A DNA stretch of 64,000 bases, from the NCBI RefSeq assembly GCF_019977195.1, contig NZ_AP024643.1, positions 2,790,001 to 2,854,000 on the forward strand, given 5' to 3'. Below the pieces are notes generated by a model. It saw only the letters and a program-made list of their open reading frames with translations, ran no database searches and was not told where the DNA came from. The position numbers were made by a program, and so were the translations under genes. Shown piece after piece: positions 62,462-64,000 of the stretch; the stretch's first letter is position 1; each line of letters starts with the position of its first letter. Source of the DNA: Arthrobacter sp. StoSoilA2 (lineage in GTDB: Bacteria > Actinomycetota > Actinomycetes > Actinomycetales > Micrococcaceae).

Positions 62462-64000
62462 TCAGCTCCCGAGGCCCGTGATGGCCAGGTTCCTGGAGAT
62501 ACCCTCAAGGGGCCCTGAATGAGTGAATTCAGGCGCAAGCCCGACGCCGGGTGGCAGGACTTCGGCGAACGGCAAAGTTTCGGGGCGGCCAAGGTCCCAG
62601 GCTTTGCTGGCACTGAGGCTGATTCCCTTGGGTCCAGTTCTTCGCGTAGTTCCGCGGATCAGCAGAAGCCGGGTACCGAACAGGAGTGGACCCGATTCTT
62701 CCTGCGCTTCATGGAAGAAGACAGTATCCACGCAGCCTGTACCGTCGTCGATGCTGATGAACACCACGCGGCGCCCACCCCGCATGGGAGGTGTCTGCGT
62801 TGCGATCCGGACGCCGGCAACCAGCACCTCGGTGCCGTTGCGAAGACCCAGGAGTCTATCCGCCGTAGTGACGCCAAGCTTGTCCAGCAAAGGCCTATGG
62901 CTTTCCATCAGATGCTCACTCACATCCACTGCCATGAGATCAAGCTCTGCCCGCACGTTCTCCACCATGCTGGGCTCAGGTAGTCCAGCAGCAAGGTTCC
63001 GCAACTCCACATCACCAAGGGGTAGGGATAATTGCCCTTCAATGACCCCGCCGGCCTTCTTGGAGGGACTGCCCTGGAGTGCTTGCAAGTGCTGCACCAG
63101 ATCGGCGCGGTTTGCAGTTCCGCCGGCATCCCGGTGCAGGGCATCGAAGGCTCCGAGTTGGGCGAGCCGCTTGATATTCGGTTTGCTCACCCTGGCCCTG
63201 GCCCGGAGGTCCGCGAGGGAGTCGTAGGGTTGGCCCGCTACGATCCGCTTCAGCTCCGCTCCCGACAGTCCATATATTCCGTTCAGGCTCAAGCGAATGC
63301 CGAGCTTGCCCGAATTTTGGCCCTCCAGGATTCTTTCCACCCTGTATTCAGCCTGGCTTCGATTAATATCCAAGGGCAGGATGGGAATACCCAAGCGGCG
63401 GGCCTCAGCAACCAGCAGCCGTTTGGGGTACATCCCGGGGTCGTGTTCCCACAGCCCTGCAAGGAACGCTTCAGGGTGGTGTGCCTTCAGCCATGCCGAT
63501 TGATAGGTAGGCACAGCAAAGGCAGCTCCATGGGCTTTGCAGAAACCAAAGCTGCCGAAGGCTTTGAGGGTTCCCCACACTTTGTCCACGACCTCCGGGG
63601 AGTATCTCTTGATCGCTTCCCGACGGAAATACCTCTCTACTTCAGGTTCGTGGAGCTCGTCACCCAAGGCCCTTCGAAACTCGTCTGCCCGGTCCAAACC
63701 ACACCCTGTCATGACATGGAAGGTCTTCAGGATCTGCTCATGGAAAACCGTAACGCCATGGGTTTCCTGCAAAACGGGCTTCAGGTCCGGATGCGGGTAG
63801 ACCTCTGGTGCGAAACCGTGCCGGTGTTCAAGGAACGGGCGGACCATGTCCGACTTCATGGGACCAGGGCGGAACAAGGAAATATCGATAATGAGGTCGT
63901 TGAATTCCCGCGGTGCCATCTTCCCAATCAGCTCACGCTGGCCGGGGGATTCAATCTGGAAGCAGCCCAAAGTGTGGGTACTGCGGATCAACTCATAGGT
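62462..64000 (-). CDS. Second DnaE-type C-family DNA polymerase, 3' part (runs off window end)
   Basis: The C-terminal 512 residues, open through the window edge. Polymerase-core segments are HTLGCFQIESPGQRELIGKMAP, LFRPGPMKSDMVRPFLEHRHG and FGFCKAHGAAFAVPTYQSAWLKAHHPEAFLAGL. A helix-hairpin-helix part (GIYGLSGAELKRIV) and an OB fold (VLVAGVRIATQTPPMRGGRRVVFISIDDG) follow. The FRPGPMKSD variant and short C-terminus point to a DnaE2-like, non-replicative paralogue rather than the main replicase, but the N-terminus is out of view. No imuA/imuB genes are in the window. It is collinear with thrS, 120 bases upstream of it. Confidence 0.85.
   Translation of the reverse strand, partial: TYELIRSTHTLGCFQIESPGQRELIGKMAPREFNDLIIDISLFRPGPMKSDMVRPFLEHRHGFAPEVYPHPDLKPVLQETHGVTVFHEQILKTFHVMTGCGLDRADEFRRALGDELHEPEVERYFRREAIKRYSPEVVDKVWGTLKAFGSFGFCKAHGAAFAVPTYQSAWLKAHHPEAFLAGLWEHDPGMYPKRLLVAEARRLGIPILPLDINRSQAEYRVERILEGQNSGKLGIRLSLNGIYGLSGAELKRIVAGQPYDSLADLRARARVSKPNIKRLAQLGAFDALHRDAGGTANRADLVQHLQALQGSPSKKAGGVIEGQLSLPLGDVELRNLAAGLPEPSMVENVRAELDLMAVDVSEHLMESHRPLLDKLGVTTADRLLGLRNGTEVLVAGVRIATQTPPMRGGRRVVFISIDDGTGCVDTVFFHEAQEESGPLLFGTRLLLIRGTTRRTGPKGISLSASKAWDLGRPETLPFAEVLPPGVGLAPEFTHSGPLEGISRNLAITGLGS

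Overview
The window reads as core chromosome of a high-GC Gram-positive bacterium, most likely a member of the Micrococcaceae (Arthrobacter/Paenarthrobacter type). The grounds are actinobacterial protein families (mycobacterial-type IHF, acVLRF1 release factor, phosphatidylinositol-phosphate synthase, helicase-dead PriA), frequent GTG/TTG starts, pervasive stop/start overlaps, and gene orders typical of actinobacteria. No rRNA, tRNA, insertion sequence, CRISPR array or prophage was recognised. No gene-free stretch exceeds 300 bases.

Layout. 1-4080 (+) is the most accessory-looking part: a SorC-type sugar-responsive regulator, an aldo/keto reductase, and an overlapping alpha/beta hydrolase-glycosyltransferase pair, converging on priA. 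4109-19158 (-) is one long collinear run: pyrR-pyrB-pyrC-membrane protein-carA-carB-pyrF (pyrimidine synthesis), then mihF-gmk-rpoZ-coaBC-metK-priA. A PyrR-binding RNA hairpin sits directly before the pyrR ribosome site. A PrsW-type membrane protease (19314-20567, +) follows.

20679-31040 (-) joins alaS-ruvX-mltG-aroE-aroC-aroK-aroB-TPR protein-efp-nusB, mostly with 1-4 nt overlaps. 31156-34255 (-) holds two small membrane proteins, rpsD and rarA. 34297-44914 mixes strands: acVLRF1, a GNAT acetyltransferase, aspS, hisS, a membrane-anchored cyclophilin, a DUF349 protein, an AbiEi-like protein and relA.

45062-52347 (-) is pdxT-yebC-ruvC-ruvA-ruvB-yajC-secD-secF: PLP synthesis, Holliday junction processing and the Sec accessory complex. 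52462-57898 separates pdxT from its partner pdxS and holds murT-gatD (lipid II amidation), a CapA-like lipoprotein and an M3 peptidase. 57962-64000 (-) is pdxS, pgsA, a HIT protein, thrS and the 3' part of a second DnaE-type polymerase that runs off the window end.

Most content is housekeeping. The points most worth a second look are the PyrR operator, a MurT without its zinc-ribbon cysteines, a histidine-rich cytoplasmic segment on MltG, the acVLRF1 gene, a strong hairpin between yajC and secD, and several lineage-type insertions and short repeats. I did not find convincing evidence of a wholly new multi-gene system.
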